Below, one piece after another: positions 1 to 6,611 of a stretch of DNA of 7,525 nucleotides. Position 1 is the first letter of the stretch. Every line of letters begins with the position of its first letter. Source of the stretch: CAZIWJ01 sp964542855 (lineage in GTDB: Bacteria; Bacteroidota; Bacteroidia; Cytophagales; Cyclobacteriaceae); the NCBI GenBank assembly GCA_964542855.1, contig CAZIWJ010000179.1:1-7525 (forward strand), in the 5' to 3' direction. The position numbers and the translations under genes are program-made. The notes beneath the pieces are model-generated. The model searched no databases. It was not told where the DNA came from and saw only the letters and a list, made by a program, of their open reading frames with translations.

Positions 1-47
1 CCGAACAGGTGATAATTCCGGAAGACGGGGAAACCGCAGTACTTTAA
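1..47 (+). CDS. Possible C-terminal end of a plus-strand gene (partial)
   Basis: From position 3 a plus-strand frame reads EQVIIPEDGETAVL and then stops with TAA at 45-47. The composition is protein-like, with a Pro/Glu/Asp-rich hydrophilic tail ending in hydrophobic residues. The stop overlaps the reversed stop codon of viaA (44-46), so the two genes would converge tail to tail. The gene pair at 6929/6930 shows the same tight convergent arrangement. Only 14 codons are visible, so no function can be given. The frame could also be chance; the missing upstream sequence would settle it. Confidence 0.3.
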   Translation, partial: EQVIIPEDGETAVL

Positions 48-1807
48 ATCAGTCGTTCGTTAATGCCTTTTACATCCTGATAAAGCTGCTTGATAATTCC
101 CTTTTTTTCAGGGTTGTAAATGTAGCTGTTGTCGAGGGTTTCAATAAGCTTTTCGTTCGGATACTTCGATAAAATAATGCTGTGGAACTGCGTTCCTTTA
201 TTTTGTTGCTGGTGCTCAATTTCCCGGATTACCTTTTCATCGAGTTTATACATGATGAAATCGGATATAATCAGTACGTCCGAGTCTTTATAATCGTGGG
301 TTTGTAACTGGCGAACGGCTTCGTACAGTGGAAGGGAAATATCGGTACCTCCCCGAAAGCTCATGCGCAGGAATTTGGCAATTTCGTCGAGCGAGTTGGC
401 CAGGTTTAATAAATCCAGGGTTTGAATATTCTGGGAAAAATTAATCAGGTAAGCCTTTCGGTTTTCCCTTGCGGCTAATTTACAGATTGCAAAACACAAT
501 ACTTTGGCAATTTCTTCGGGTTCGCCTTCCATGGAGCCCGATGTATCGACGCAGACAATAAAAGGCCCTTTTTCTTTCTGCTTAATTCTGCGGTTTACTT
601 CGGTTACCTTATCTTCACTTTCCACCAGCCGCTGATCTTCGTACTGCAAGGTAAGCAGGTTTTTTTCCATGTATTTTTTCAGGAACATGGTTTCGGTGTC
701 TTCATCAGAGAGCAGACTTACTTCCGAACTGATCAGGTTGTTCAGGTCGTCGCTTTCGTGTACGCCCACAATTTCGGAGCGCATGAGTGGGTCGCTTACC
801 CACTCCCGGTTAATGAGGGTTTTCTCGTAGGTTTCCTCTTCCAGTTCGGTTTCCGCTTCCCTTAATTTACCCAGGATATCGACCAACCGCTGGATAGAAT
901 CCTCGTCTTCCAGCAAATCGCGGTAGCGCTGAATAACATCAAAGCTGTCGTCCTGCCACAACTCTCTCGACATATCCCAGTAATTGCCCACGTACTGGGC
1001 AAAGGGATCGATCATTTTGGTAAGCTGGTTGTACTTCTCTGCTTTAGCTTCCAGCTTCTGCTTGTACTCTTCTTTGTGCTCTTCCATTTTCTCGAGCTGG
1101 TATTTCAGGACTTTAGCCTGCAGCAGGGCGTCCCATTGCGAAAGCAAATCGGTAAGCAGTAAATCGATAGCTTTAATGTCTTTAGCTTCAAGTTGCTCGT
1201 AAGAACGCCCCTGCAGAACCTGCTTAAACCTCGACCGGTAAAAATCTAGGTTTAGCTGTTCTTTACGGTAGCGGCCATCGAGGCGGTTAATCATGTACTG
1301 CCACTTGGGAATAAAATGCCTCAGGTGGTACACCGACCAGTTATCCAGTTCTTTCAACTCGTTNNNNNNNNNNNNNNNNNNNNNNNNNNNNNNNNNNNNN
1401 NNNNNNNNNNNNNNNNNNNNNNNNNNNNNNNNNNNNNNNNNNNNNNNNNNNNNNNNNNNNNNNTACACCGACCAGTTATCCAGTTCTTTCAACTCGTTTT
1501 CGTAAGGGGTTTTCCCAGCAACCTTCTTGTAGGTTTTGCGAAGCCAGTAGAGCGTATCCTGCACGATTTGTTCGGACAGATGTTCGTTATTTTTCAGGAT
1601 GTAGGCCAGTTCGTCGCCACTGAACAAATCGTCGAGGGCAAAGCGGAAGTAACGAAAATACTGGTCGTTAATTTCTGGCACCTGTTCTGCTTTGGAGTCG
1701 ATGTGGGAAGCCAGGTACTGCACTACGTATTTGCGGGTACGGCGGTCGAGCATTTCCCCAAACTCAACAAAACGGTCGAATTCTTCCTGTAATTCCTTAC
1801 TGATCAT
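44..1807 (-). CDS. viaA: ViaA-like von Willebrand factor A protein, partner of RavA (interrupted by assembly gap)
   Basis: ViaA is the VWA-domain partner that binds and stimulates the RavA ATPase. In E. coli the pair is cytoplasmic or membrane-associated, has been linked to the Nuo and fumarate reductase respiratory complexes, and affects aminoglycoside sensitivity. Here the C-terminal VWA domain shows a complete MIDAS metal site. In the uncorrected numbering this is D421-T-S-G-S425, T488 in RGGTD and D516 in ISDF. The strings GPFIVCVDTSGSM and FRGGTD closely resemble enterobacterial ViaA as I remember it. The N-terminal half is helical and charged, with a likely coiled coil near residues 226-264 (Lys/Glu-rich, LEKMEEHKEEYKQKLEAKAE). 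The start ATG overlaps the ravA stop as ATGA, which suggests translational coupling. The apparent 587 codons include 34 unknown residues and an 11-residue repeat (NELKELDNWSV) from an unmerged contig overlap. Removing 1364-1498 keeps the frame and gives 542 aa, against about 483 in E. coli. Confidence 0.85.
   Translation of the reverse strand: MISKELQEEFDRFVEFGEMLDRRTRKYVVQYLASHIDSKAEQVPEINDQYFRYFRFALDDLFSGDELAYILKNNEHLSEQIVQDTLYWLRKTYKKVAGKTPYENELKELDNWSVXXXXXXXXXXXXXXXXXXXXXXXXXXXXXXXXXXNELKELDNWSVYHLRHFIPKWQYMINRLDGRYRKEQLNLDFYRSRFKQVLQGRSYEQLEAKDIKAIDLLLTDLLSQWDALLQAKVLKYQLEKMEEHKEEYKQKLEAKAEKYNQLTKMIDPFAQYVGNYWDMSRELWQDDSFDVIQRYRDLLEDEDSIQRLVDILGKLREAETELEEETYEKTLINREWVSDPLMRSEIVGVHESDDLNNLISSEVSLLSDEDTETMFLKKYMEKNLLTLQYEDQRLVESEDKVTEVNRRIKQKEKGPFIVCVDTSGSMEGEPEEIAKVLCFAICKLAARENRKAYLINFSQNIQTLDLLNLANSLDEIAKFLRMSFRGGTDISLPLYEAVRQLQTHDYKDSDVLIISDFIMYKLDEKVIREIEHQQQNKGTQFHSIILSKYPNEKLIETLDNSYIYNPEKKGIIKQLYQDVKGINERLI
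1329..1363. repeat. 35-bp direct repeat, copy 1 (contig-end overlap)
   Basis: These 35 bases, starting TACACCGACC and ending AACTCGTT, recur identically at 1464-1498. They abut the left edge of the run of N. An exact repeat touching both edges of a gap is what is left when a scaffolder joins two overlapping contigs with a spacer instead of merging them. Confidence 0.9.
1364..1463. other. Assembly gap of exactly 100 N inside viaA
   Basis: The run is exactly 100 N, a conventional placeholder for a scaffold gap of unknown size, so its length carries no biological information. Because the flanks are identical over 35 bp, the true gap is probably negative: the two contigs overlap by 35 bp and no sequence is missing. 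Collapsing gap plus one repeat copy removes 135 nt, or 45 codons, and preserves the viaA reading frame. Confidence 0.95.
1464..1498. repeat. 35-bp direct repeat, copy 2 (contig-end overlap)
   Basis: Identical to 1329-1363 and abutting the right edge of the N run. In the viaA frame both copies encode NELKELDNWSV. Joining the sequence through a single copy reads smoothly as YENELKELDNWSVYHLRH. This supports an assembly duplicate rather than a real protein repeat. Confidence 0.9.
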
Positions 1808-3375
1808 CCTTCAATATTATCGTAGCTGTACTTTAGTTTCTCGAGGTTTAGTTTGGTCTGTTCGAGGGCCGACACTACCTCTTCGTGGTTAGCTTTAACG
1901 ATCGGTGCCAGTTTTTCGTCGATGAACAGGTTTGTGCTTACGTGATTCAGCTCGTCGGGGTACTCCTCGCGGAGCCGGGACTCCTGCTCCTCGATGTACT
2001 GGTGCAACTGCTCGAAGCGTTCATCCCAGAATTGCTTTACCAGGCGATGAGGCACTTTATACACAATTTCTTCCCGTTCAACCTTCATGGTTTTCATAGG
2101 GAAAGTGTAAGTTTTGGAGTTATGAACAATTTCGATAGTATGTTCTTTTTCCCCTTTTTTGGCCTGCAGCCGGTTGAGCAGGTTTTTATCTTCGTCGTAA
2201 ATATTGGTGATGGTTGCGTTTGCATAACTGAGCTTATTAAAATCATTCAGTTTTACGTATTTTCCTTCGAACTGGGTGTTATCTTTCAGCAATTCGTAGT
2301 ATTCGTCTTCGTAGGGCTTCAGTTGCTCTTCGGTTTTATTGTGGCGGATGCGGGTTTCTTTGTCTACTTCCTTTTCAAAAGCATCCAGTTCCCGCTTTAC
2401 CATTCCCAGCCGGGTAGTAACTGAGTACCCGTGCTTACGAATGCTTTCGCCAACAATTTCCTTAATAGTTTCCAGTTGCTCGGGTTTATTCCAGAGGCAG
2501 TGAACCATGAGGAAGCAGTCCATCAGGTCTACCCGGTTTCGTTCATTCAGAAAAGCAGCCGTTCGCAGCAGGCGGATAATTTTTTTCCAGCGCCGGTCGT
2601 AGGTCATTACCAGGCTATCGCGACCGGTATGCTTCGCGTTGTATTCTTCAATCTTCATCCGGATAATCTGGATGGTATTCAGTACTTCTTCCGGCACTTC
2701 TACTTCATCAATAGCGGCCGACCATTCCTGCAGCAGGGCATTACTCAGTTTTACTTCTTCCGGAGCTTGCACGTCGTACACGTCGTTGGTATCGGTAATC
2801 ATCCGGAGGAAATTTTTATGCTTACGAATGCCCCCGATGTTATAACGGACCAGGAAGCGGTCCCAGAGCGGATCGAAGCTTTCTGCTGCCGGTGGTAACT
2901 CGTTGGAAGCGGTAATTAGGCCTTTAATGTTTACTTTAATTTCTACTTCCCCGTTCCGGTAAACCTTCTCGTTAATGATGGTTAGCAGGGCATTCTGAAT
3001 TGCGGAGCTGGATTTCCAGATTTCATCGAGAAAAACCACCGAAGCACTGGGCATGTAGTTTTCGATGTTTCTTTCGTATTTGTCTTCATCTTTTAACTTT
3101 TTAATAGAAATCGGACCAAACACTTCATCGGGCGTGCTAAATTTACTCATCAGGTACTCGAAAGAGGTACCGTCTTTAAAAGCATGTTTTAACCGACGTG
3201 CGATGAGCGATTTGCCCACGCCGGGAGGGCCAAGGAGGAAAATGCTTTCGCCGGCAACTGCAGTAAGCAGAGCCAGTTTTACCGGTTCTTCCCGTTCGTA
3301 TAATCCTTTACCTAGTGCTTTAATGAGTTGATTTACTTTTTCTTTGCGCTGTTCGCCTGTAACTACTTCGGCCAT
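1804..3375 (-). CDS. ravA: RavA-type MoxR AAA+ ATPase
   Basis: RavA is a MoxR-family AAA+ ATPase that forms hexamers and works with ViaA as a chaperone-like remodelling machine. In E. coli it also binds the lysine decarboxylase LdcI. The 523-aa product is close to the E. coli length (about 498). The ATPase core is intact: Walker A GPPGVGKS at residues 49-56, Walker B VVFLDE at 113-118, sensor 1 in TASNELP with N158, and a candidate arginine finger R173 in LWDRFLVRY. The stretch FLDEIWKSSSAIQNALL is diagnostic of the RavA subfamily rather than MoxR, GvpN or other VWA-paired ATPases. The C-terminal third is charged and helical. Whether it carries the LdcI-binding LARA domain cannot be judged by eye. 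It is the first gene of a two-gene operon and its TGA overlaps the viaA ATG. The chosen ATG is preceded by a 133-bp spacer downstream of thiL that may hold its promoter. Confidence 0.9.
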   Translation of the reverse strand: MAEVVTGEQRKEKVNQLIKALGKGLYEREEPVKLALLTAVAGESIFLLGPPGVGKSLIARRLKHAFKDGTSFEYLMSKFSTPDEVFGPISIKKLKDEDKYERNIENYMPSASVVFLDEIWKSSSAIQNALLTIINEKVYRNGEVEIKVNIKGLITASNELPPAAESFDPLWDRFLVRYNIGGIRKHKNFLRMITDTNDVYDVQAPEEVKLSNALLQEWSAAIDEVEVPEEVLNTIQIIRMKIEEYNAKHTGRDSLVMTYDRRWKKIIRLLRTAAFLNERNRVDLMDCFLMVHCLWNKPEQLETIKEIVGESIRKHGYSVTTRLGMVKRELDAFEKEVDKETRIRHNKTEEQLKPYEDEYYELLKDNTQFEGKYVKLNDFNKLSYANATITNIYDEDKNLLNRLQAKKGEKEHTIEIVHNSKTYTFPMKTMKVEREEIVYKVPHRLVKQFWDERFEQLHQYIEEQESRLREEYPDELNHVSTNLFIDEKLAPIVKANHEEVVSALEQTKLNLEKLKYSYDNIEG

Positions 3376-3448
3376 GCCTGATTTTGGTTATTTTGCTGGT
3401 AGTATAACCCAACTGTTGTTTTTAATGTTGTGGGCAATGCTACATTAT

Positions 3449-3488
3449 CAGGTAAGCGGGTATAATTTACCTGTTTTTTTATTTTTTG
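3449..3488 (+). promoter_or_regulatory. Perfect 7-bp inverted repeat with T-rich tract between thiL and ravA
   Basis: CAGGTAA (3449-3455) and TTACCTG (3467-3473) form a perfect inverted repeat with an 11-nt loop. It is followed on the plus strand by seven T, one A and six T (3474-3487). On the plus strand this resembles a weak intrinsic terminator, but there is no obvious plus-strand gene to its left that it would serve. Read on the minus strand, the palindrome covers a loose promoter match for ravA, TTG-N21-TAAATTAT, in which only TA and two T of the -7 element fit. An operator over the ravA promoter is therefore an alternative reading. Neither is secure. Confidence 0.3.
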
Positions 3489-3508
3489 TTCAACTGGCCA
3501 GGCATTAA

Positions 3509-4552
3509 TCATGAATGAAAATGTTGCCATCCCTGAGCCTGGATACTTACAACCTGTTCGTTTTTGGTAACCAGGTTCATGCCTTTTTCTTTTTCGTGCA
3601 GGTAGCCGATGAAGTGAATATCGGGGTGGTTTTCGATCTTTTTATAGTCGTCCTGGTTAATCGAGAATAACAGTTCGTAGTCTTCCCCCCCGTTTAGCAT
3701 GCAGGTTACCGGGTTGAGGTTTAATTCCACGGCCGTTTCCAGGGCACGCTGATCGATGGGCAATTTGTCTTCGTAAATCTGTACACCCAAATCCGATTGG
3801 GTAGCAATGTGGAATAATTCAGAAGCCAGGCCATCGGAAATATCAATCATTGCCGTAGGTACTACGCTGTAGTCGCTCAGGTCGTAAATAATGTCCATCC
3901 GGGCGCTGGGTTTTAACTGGCGGCCTACGATATACTCATATTTATCGAGTTGCGGCTTCATCTCGGGGTTTGCCAGATACACCTGCTTTTCCCTCTCCAA
4001 AATCTGCAGACCAAGGTAAGCGGCCCCCAGGTCGCCAGTAGCACAGAGTATATCCCCTTTTTTTGCGCCGTTCCGGTAAACCAGCGATTGTTCGTGCACT
4101 TTACCCATAGCCGTTACCGAAATTACCAGTCCGCTATGGGAAGATGTTGTATCGCCACCGACAAGGTCAACTTTATAATCGTCGCAGGCGGCTTTCACCC
4201 CCTGGTAAAAAGCATCGACTGCCTGAACGGAGAACCGATTGCTCAGGGCCAGGTTCACTGTAACCTGCTCGGGTATTCCATTCATAGCGGCAATATCGGA
4301 TACATTAACGGCAATTGATTTATAGCCCAGGTGCATGATGGGCACATACGACAGGTCGAAATGTACTCTTTCCAGCAGCATGTCGGAGGTAACCAGTGTA
4401 AGCTGGTTATCCTGGTAATTCATCACCGCAGCGTCATCGTCGATCCCTTTTAAGGTTGAACCATTCTGACTAATAAACTGGCGACTGATTCGGTTTATGA
4501 GGCCGAATTCTCCAATCTGCTCTATTTCTGTACGTGACTTTTGATCTGCCAT
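3509..4552 (-). CDS. thiL: Thiamine-monophosphate kinase
   Basis: ThiL phosphorylates thiamine monophosphate with ATP to give thiamine diphosphate, the active cofactor and last step of the pathway, in the cytoplasm. The 347-aa protein shows the PurM/ThiL-fold signatures in order. GIDDDAA lies at 36-42 and TSDMLLERVHF at 55-65. VNVSDIAAMNG at 82-92 and GGDTTSS at 132-138 carry the acidic Mg/ATP ligands. GDLGAA lies at 174-179, IDISDGL at 237-243 (second half of the active site) and NGGEDYELLF at 288-297. It is slightly longer than E. coli ThiL (about 325), mostly from the segment around 188-210. The start ATG gives the usual distance to the first motif. It is divergent from the Fe-S assembly gene and on the same strand as ravA, 133 bp upstream of it. 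No TPP riboswitch features are visible in its leader, and no other thiamine gene lies nearby. Confidence 0.95.
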   Translation of the reverse strand: MADQKSRTEIEQIGEFGLINRISRQFISQNGSTLKGIDDDAAVMNYQDNQLTLVTSDMLLERVHFDLSYVPIMHLGYKSIAVNVSDIAAMNGIPEQVTVNLALSNRFSVQAVDAFYQGVKAACDDYKVDLVGGDTTSSHSGLVISVTAMGKVHEQSLVYRNGAKKGDILCATGDLGAAYLGLQILEREKQVYLANPEMKPQLDKYEYIVGRQLKPSARMDIIYDLSDYSVVPTAMIDISDGLASELFHIATQSDLGVQIYEDKLPIDQRALETAVELNLNPVTCMLNGGEDYELLFSINQDDYKKIENHPDIHFIGYLHEKEKGMNLVTKNEQVVSIQAQGWQHFHS

Positions 4553-4644
4553 GACTTTGTTATTACTTTATGTACAATGCTTGCGAAACCTTTTTTAGCA
4601 AGTAGAAGTTTTTTAATTTAAGGGTATAATATGTTAGGTTCGTA

Positions 4645-4674
4645 TTCCAAACGGACAGAATCAACATTACTTTG
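4645..4674 (+). promoter_or_regulatory. Putative Bacteroidota-type promoter of the IscA-like gene
   Basis: TACTTTG at 4668-4674 is one T short of the -7 consensus TAnnTTTG, and TTC at 4645-4647 stands 20 nt upstream where TTG is expected. It would start transcription about 15-20 nt before the ATG at 4698, a typical short leader. Both boxes are imperfect, so this is a candidate only. No equally good site was found on the opposite strand for thiL in this 145-bp divergent spacer. Confidence 0.35.
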
Positions 4675-4697
4675 TTCACCATAGAAATTTACATCTT

Positions 4698-5024
4698 ATG
4701 ATAAGTGTTACTGATAAAGCAAAGGAACAGTTACAGACACTACGTACCAAAGAGGGCTATGATGAGTGTCATAATGTTCGGGTCGCCGTTAAAGGTGGAG
4801 GTTGTTCAGGATTGATGTACGACCTGGTTTTTGATTCGGAGACCCAAGATAGCGACGAAATTTTTGAAGATAAAGGGGTAAAAATCCTGATAGACAAGCG
4901 CAGTATGCTATACTTACTGGGTACCACGCTCGATTTCAGTGATGGTTTAAACGGTAAGGGTTTTCAGTTTATTAATCCGAATGCTTCTCGTACTTGCGGG
5001 TGTGGCGAAAGCTTTGCCGTATAA
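4698..5024 (+). CDS. Iron-sulfur cluster assembly protein of the IscA/SufA/ErpA (HesB) family
   Basis: A-type carrier proteins bind iron or Fe-S clusters and hand them to target apoproteins in the cytoplasm. This 108-aa protein has the usual family length and the three invariant cysteines: C36 in KGGGCSGLMY, and C100 and C102 in the C-terminal TCGCGESF, with 63 residues between the first two. The N-terminal ISVTDKAKEQL is also typical. The family members IscA, SufA and ErpA cannot be told apart from sequence by eye and there are no isc or suf neighbours, so no symbol is given. The gene is divergent from thiL and is followed by a strong terminator. Confidence 0.93.
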   Translation: MISVTDKAKEQLQTLRTKEGYDECHNVRVAVKGGGCSGLMYDLVFDSETQDSDEIFEDKGVKILIDKRSMLYLLGTTLDFSDGLNGKGFQFINPNASRTCGCGESFAV

Positions 5025-5048
5025 GTTAAATTTTTAAGAATTTATTCT

Positions 5049-5080
5049 AAACCAAAATCGGTTCCGATTTTGGTTTTTTT
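5049..5080 (+). terminator. Strong intrinsic terminator after the IscA-like gene
   Basis: AAACCAAAATCG (5049-5060) pairs perfectly over 12 bp with CGATTTTGGTTT (5065-5076) around a GTTC loop, and the T run extends to 5080. It begins 24 nt after the IscA stop codon. The dihydroorotase ATG follows only 14 nt later, so the element either insulates the two genes or attenuates read-through into pyrC. Confidence 0.9.
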
Positions 5081-5094
5081 ATACACCAAAGCCT

Positions 5095-6435
5095 ATGTCT
5101 ACCTGTAAAATTGTTAATGCCTTTCTCGTTAATGAAGGGGCTACTGAAGAGTATGATGTCCTGATCGACGGCCAGTATATTTCTCGGATTGACAGGGACC
5201 TTTCCGGCGTACCTGCTGATACGGTCATTGATGCGGAGGGGCAGCATTTGCTTCCAGGTGTTATTGATGACCAGGTTCACTTTCGCGAACCCGGCCTTAC
5301 CCGGAAAGCCGACATTTTCACTGAATCCAGAGCTGCGGTTGCCGGGGGGGTTACCTCGTTCATGGAGATGCCCAACACCAACCCTCAAACTTTAACCCAG
5401 GATTTACTGACAGAGAAATACCAGATTGGAGCAGCTAAAGCACTGGCTAACTACTCCTTTTACATGGGAGTGTCGAACGATAATATCGAGGAAGTACTGA
5501 AAACTGATCCAAACACCGTTTGCGGACTGAAAATATTCATGGGTTCATCTACGGGTAATATGCTGGTTGATAATGAAACCGTTTTGAATAACGTATTTTC
5601 CCAGGCCAGTTTATTAATTGCTACCCATTGTGAAGACGAGGCAATTATTAGGGCTAATACGACTAAATACCGCAAACAATACGGGGAAAATATGCCCATT
5701 CGCTACCATCCCGAAGTACGCAGCGAAGAAGCCTGTTACAAATCTTCTACTCTGGCTGTTGCTTTGGCCAAAGAGCATAACACGCGTTTACACATCCTCC
5801 ATATATCTACCGGGAAAGAGGTTGGACAATTCGATTCCAGAACACCATTAACCGAGAAGCGGATTACTTCGGAAGCCTGTATTCATCACATGTGGTTTAA
5901 CGATAATGATTACAACGAAAAAGGTACACTAATTAAGTGGAACCCGGCCGTTAAAAAGGAGTCGGATCGAAAAGCCATTCTGCAAGGCGTACTGGATAAT
6001 GCCATTGATGTTATTGCCACCGATCATGCACCTCACACGTTAGCCGAGAAACAGCAGGGATATTTTAGCGCTCCATCCGGAGGGCCACTTATTCAGCACG
6101 GCTTACCGGCTATGCTGGAATTAAGCAGGAAGGGAGAAATCCCGCTGGAACGGGTAGTGGAAAAGATGTGTCATAACCCAGCTGTAATGTTTCACGTTAA
6201 TAAAAGAGGATTTATTCGTGAAGGATATTTTGCTGATTTGGTATTAGTGAACCTGAACAAGCCCTGGACTGTTACCAAAAAAAGTTTATTGTACAAATGC
6301 GGCTGGTCGCCATTTGAAGGAGAAGCCTTTCATGCTCAGGTTACTCACACCTGGGTTTCAGGACATCTGGCTTATGCCAACGGTATGATTAATGACAGCC
6401 AGTTAGGGATGCGCCTTACCTTCGACAGAAAGTAA
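5095..6435 (+). CDS. pyrC: Dihydroorotase, Bacteroidota-type with QxH metal motif
   Basis: Dihydroorotase cyclises N-carbamoyl-L-aspartate to dihydroorotate, the third step of pyrimidine synthesis, in the cytoplasm. The 446-aa protein is an amidohydrolase with an N-terminal beta segment, then the TIM barrel. Expected metal-site residues are H62 in DDQVHFREPG, K146 in GLKIFMGSS (the lysine normally carboxylated), H178 in THCEDE, H233/H236 in LHILH, and D310 in ATDHAPHT (catalytic acid). The first histidine of the usual HxH pair is glutamine (Q60). I recall the same IDDQVHFREPG string in other Bacteroidota dihydroorotases, so this is probably a clade feature rather than a loss of function. The start matches the normal family N-terminus (MSTCKIVNAFLVNEG). 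No convincing promoter lies between the preceding terminator and the ATG. Hydantoinase or allantoinase is less likely given REPGLTRKADIFTES and the gene length. Confidence 0.93.
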   Translation: MSTCKIVNAFLVNEGATEEYDVLIDGQYISRIDRDLSGVPADTVIDAEGQHLLPGVIDDQVHFREPGLTRKADIFTESRAAVAGGVTSFMEMPNTNPQTLTQDLLTEKYQIGAAKALANYSFYMGVSNDNIEEVLKTDPNTVCGLKIFMGSSTGNMLVDNETVLNNVFSQASLLIATHCEDEAIIRANTTKYRKQYGENMPIRYHPEVRSEEACYKSSTLAVALAKEHNTRLHILHISTGKEVGQFDSRTPLTEKRITSEACIHHMWFNDNDYNEKGTLIKWNPAVKKESDRKAILQGVLDNAIDVIATDHAPHTLAEKQQGYFSAPSGGPLIQHGLPAMLELSRKGEIPLERVVEKMCHNPAVMFHVNKRGFIREGYFADLVLVNLNKPWTVTKKSLLYKCGWSPFEGEAFHAQVTHTWVSGHLAYANGMINDSQLGMRLTFDRK

Positions 6436-6444
6436 ATTGGCATT

Positions 6445-6474
6445 TTGTTATGTGGTGATCAATTTCTACTTTTG
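6445..6474 (+). promoter_or_regulatory. Consensus Bacteroidota sigma promoter of tRNA-His
   Basis: TTG at 6445-6447 and TACTTTTG at 6467-6474 match both boxes of the Bacteroidota primary-sigma consensus (TTG, TAnnTTTG) exactly, with a 19-nt spacer in the allowed 19-21 range. Transcription would begin around 6480, a few bases before the tRNA. The site starts only 10 nt after the pyrC stop, so the tRNA is transcribed independently. Confidence 0.85.
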
Positions 6475-6485
6475 TAGCCTTATAT

Positions 6486-6560
6486 GGTGATTGTAGCTCA
6501 GCTGGTTAGAGCGCTGGTTTGTGGCACCAGAGGCCGCGGGTTCGAATCCCGTCTTTCACC
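6486..6560 (+). tRNA. tRNA-His (anticodon GTG)
   Basis: The cloverleaf reads clearly. The D arm is GCTC/GAGC around AGCTGGTTA. The anticodon arm is CTGGT/ACCAG with loop TTGTGGC (anticodon GTG at 6521-6523). The T arm is GCGGG/CCCGT with loop TTCGAAT. The extra 5' G (6486) opposite C73 (6560) is the hallmark of tRNA-His. The CCA end is not encoded. The acceptor stem GTGATTG/CTTTCAC has five pairs but two adjacent T-T mismatches at positions 5-68 and 6-67, which is unusual. The gene has its own promoter and terminator. Confidence 0.95.
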
Positions 6561-6576
6561 CGTAATTAATAAATAC

Positions 6577-6611
6577 AAGGCTGCATCATACCATGTGGCC
6601 TTTCTTTTTTT
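6577..6611 (+). terminator. Intrinsic terminator of tRNA-His
   Basis: AAGGCTGCAT (6577-6586) pairs with ATGTGGCCTT (6593-6602) over 10 bp, including two G-U wobbles, around the loop CATACC. A T-rich tract (TTTCTTTTTTT) runs to 6611. It begins 17 nt after the tRNA and closes the transcription unit. Confidence 0.85.

Noticed and set aside
1329..1498. Real tandem repeat or small insertion inside viaA
   Set aside because: The repeat ends exactly at both gap edges and the gap is exactly 100 N, which is the signature of scaffolding rather than biology.
1316..1792. Plus-strand frame of 158 codons across the N gap
   Set aside because: It is antisense to viaA and stays open only because the N run cannot contain stop codons.
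1885..2898. Two long plus-strand open frames (1885-2424 and 2431-2898) opposite ravA
   Set aside because: They are antisense to an intact, motif-complete ATPase and show no domain of their own, only the hydrophobic and aromatic bias expected from the reverse strand.
4579..4603. Short inverted repeat GCTTGC / GCAAGT in the thiL-iscA spacer
   Set aside because: Only five Watson-Crick pairs around a 13-nt loop, with no T tract in a useful place; expected by chance in AT-rich DNA.
4553..4697. Possible TPP riboswitch upstream of thiL
   Set aside because: The conserved CTGAGA-type and ACCTG-type elements of the TPP aptamer are absent, and the spacer is short and AT-rich.
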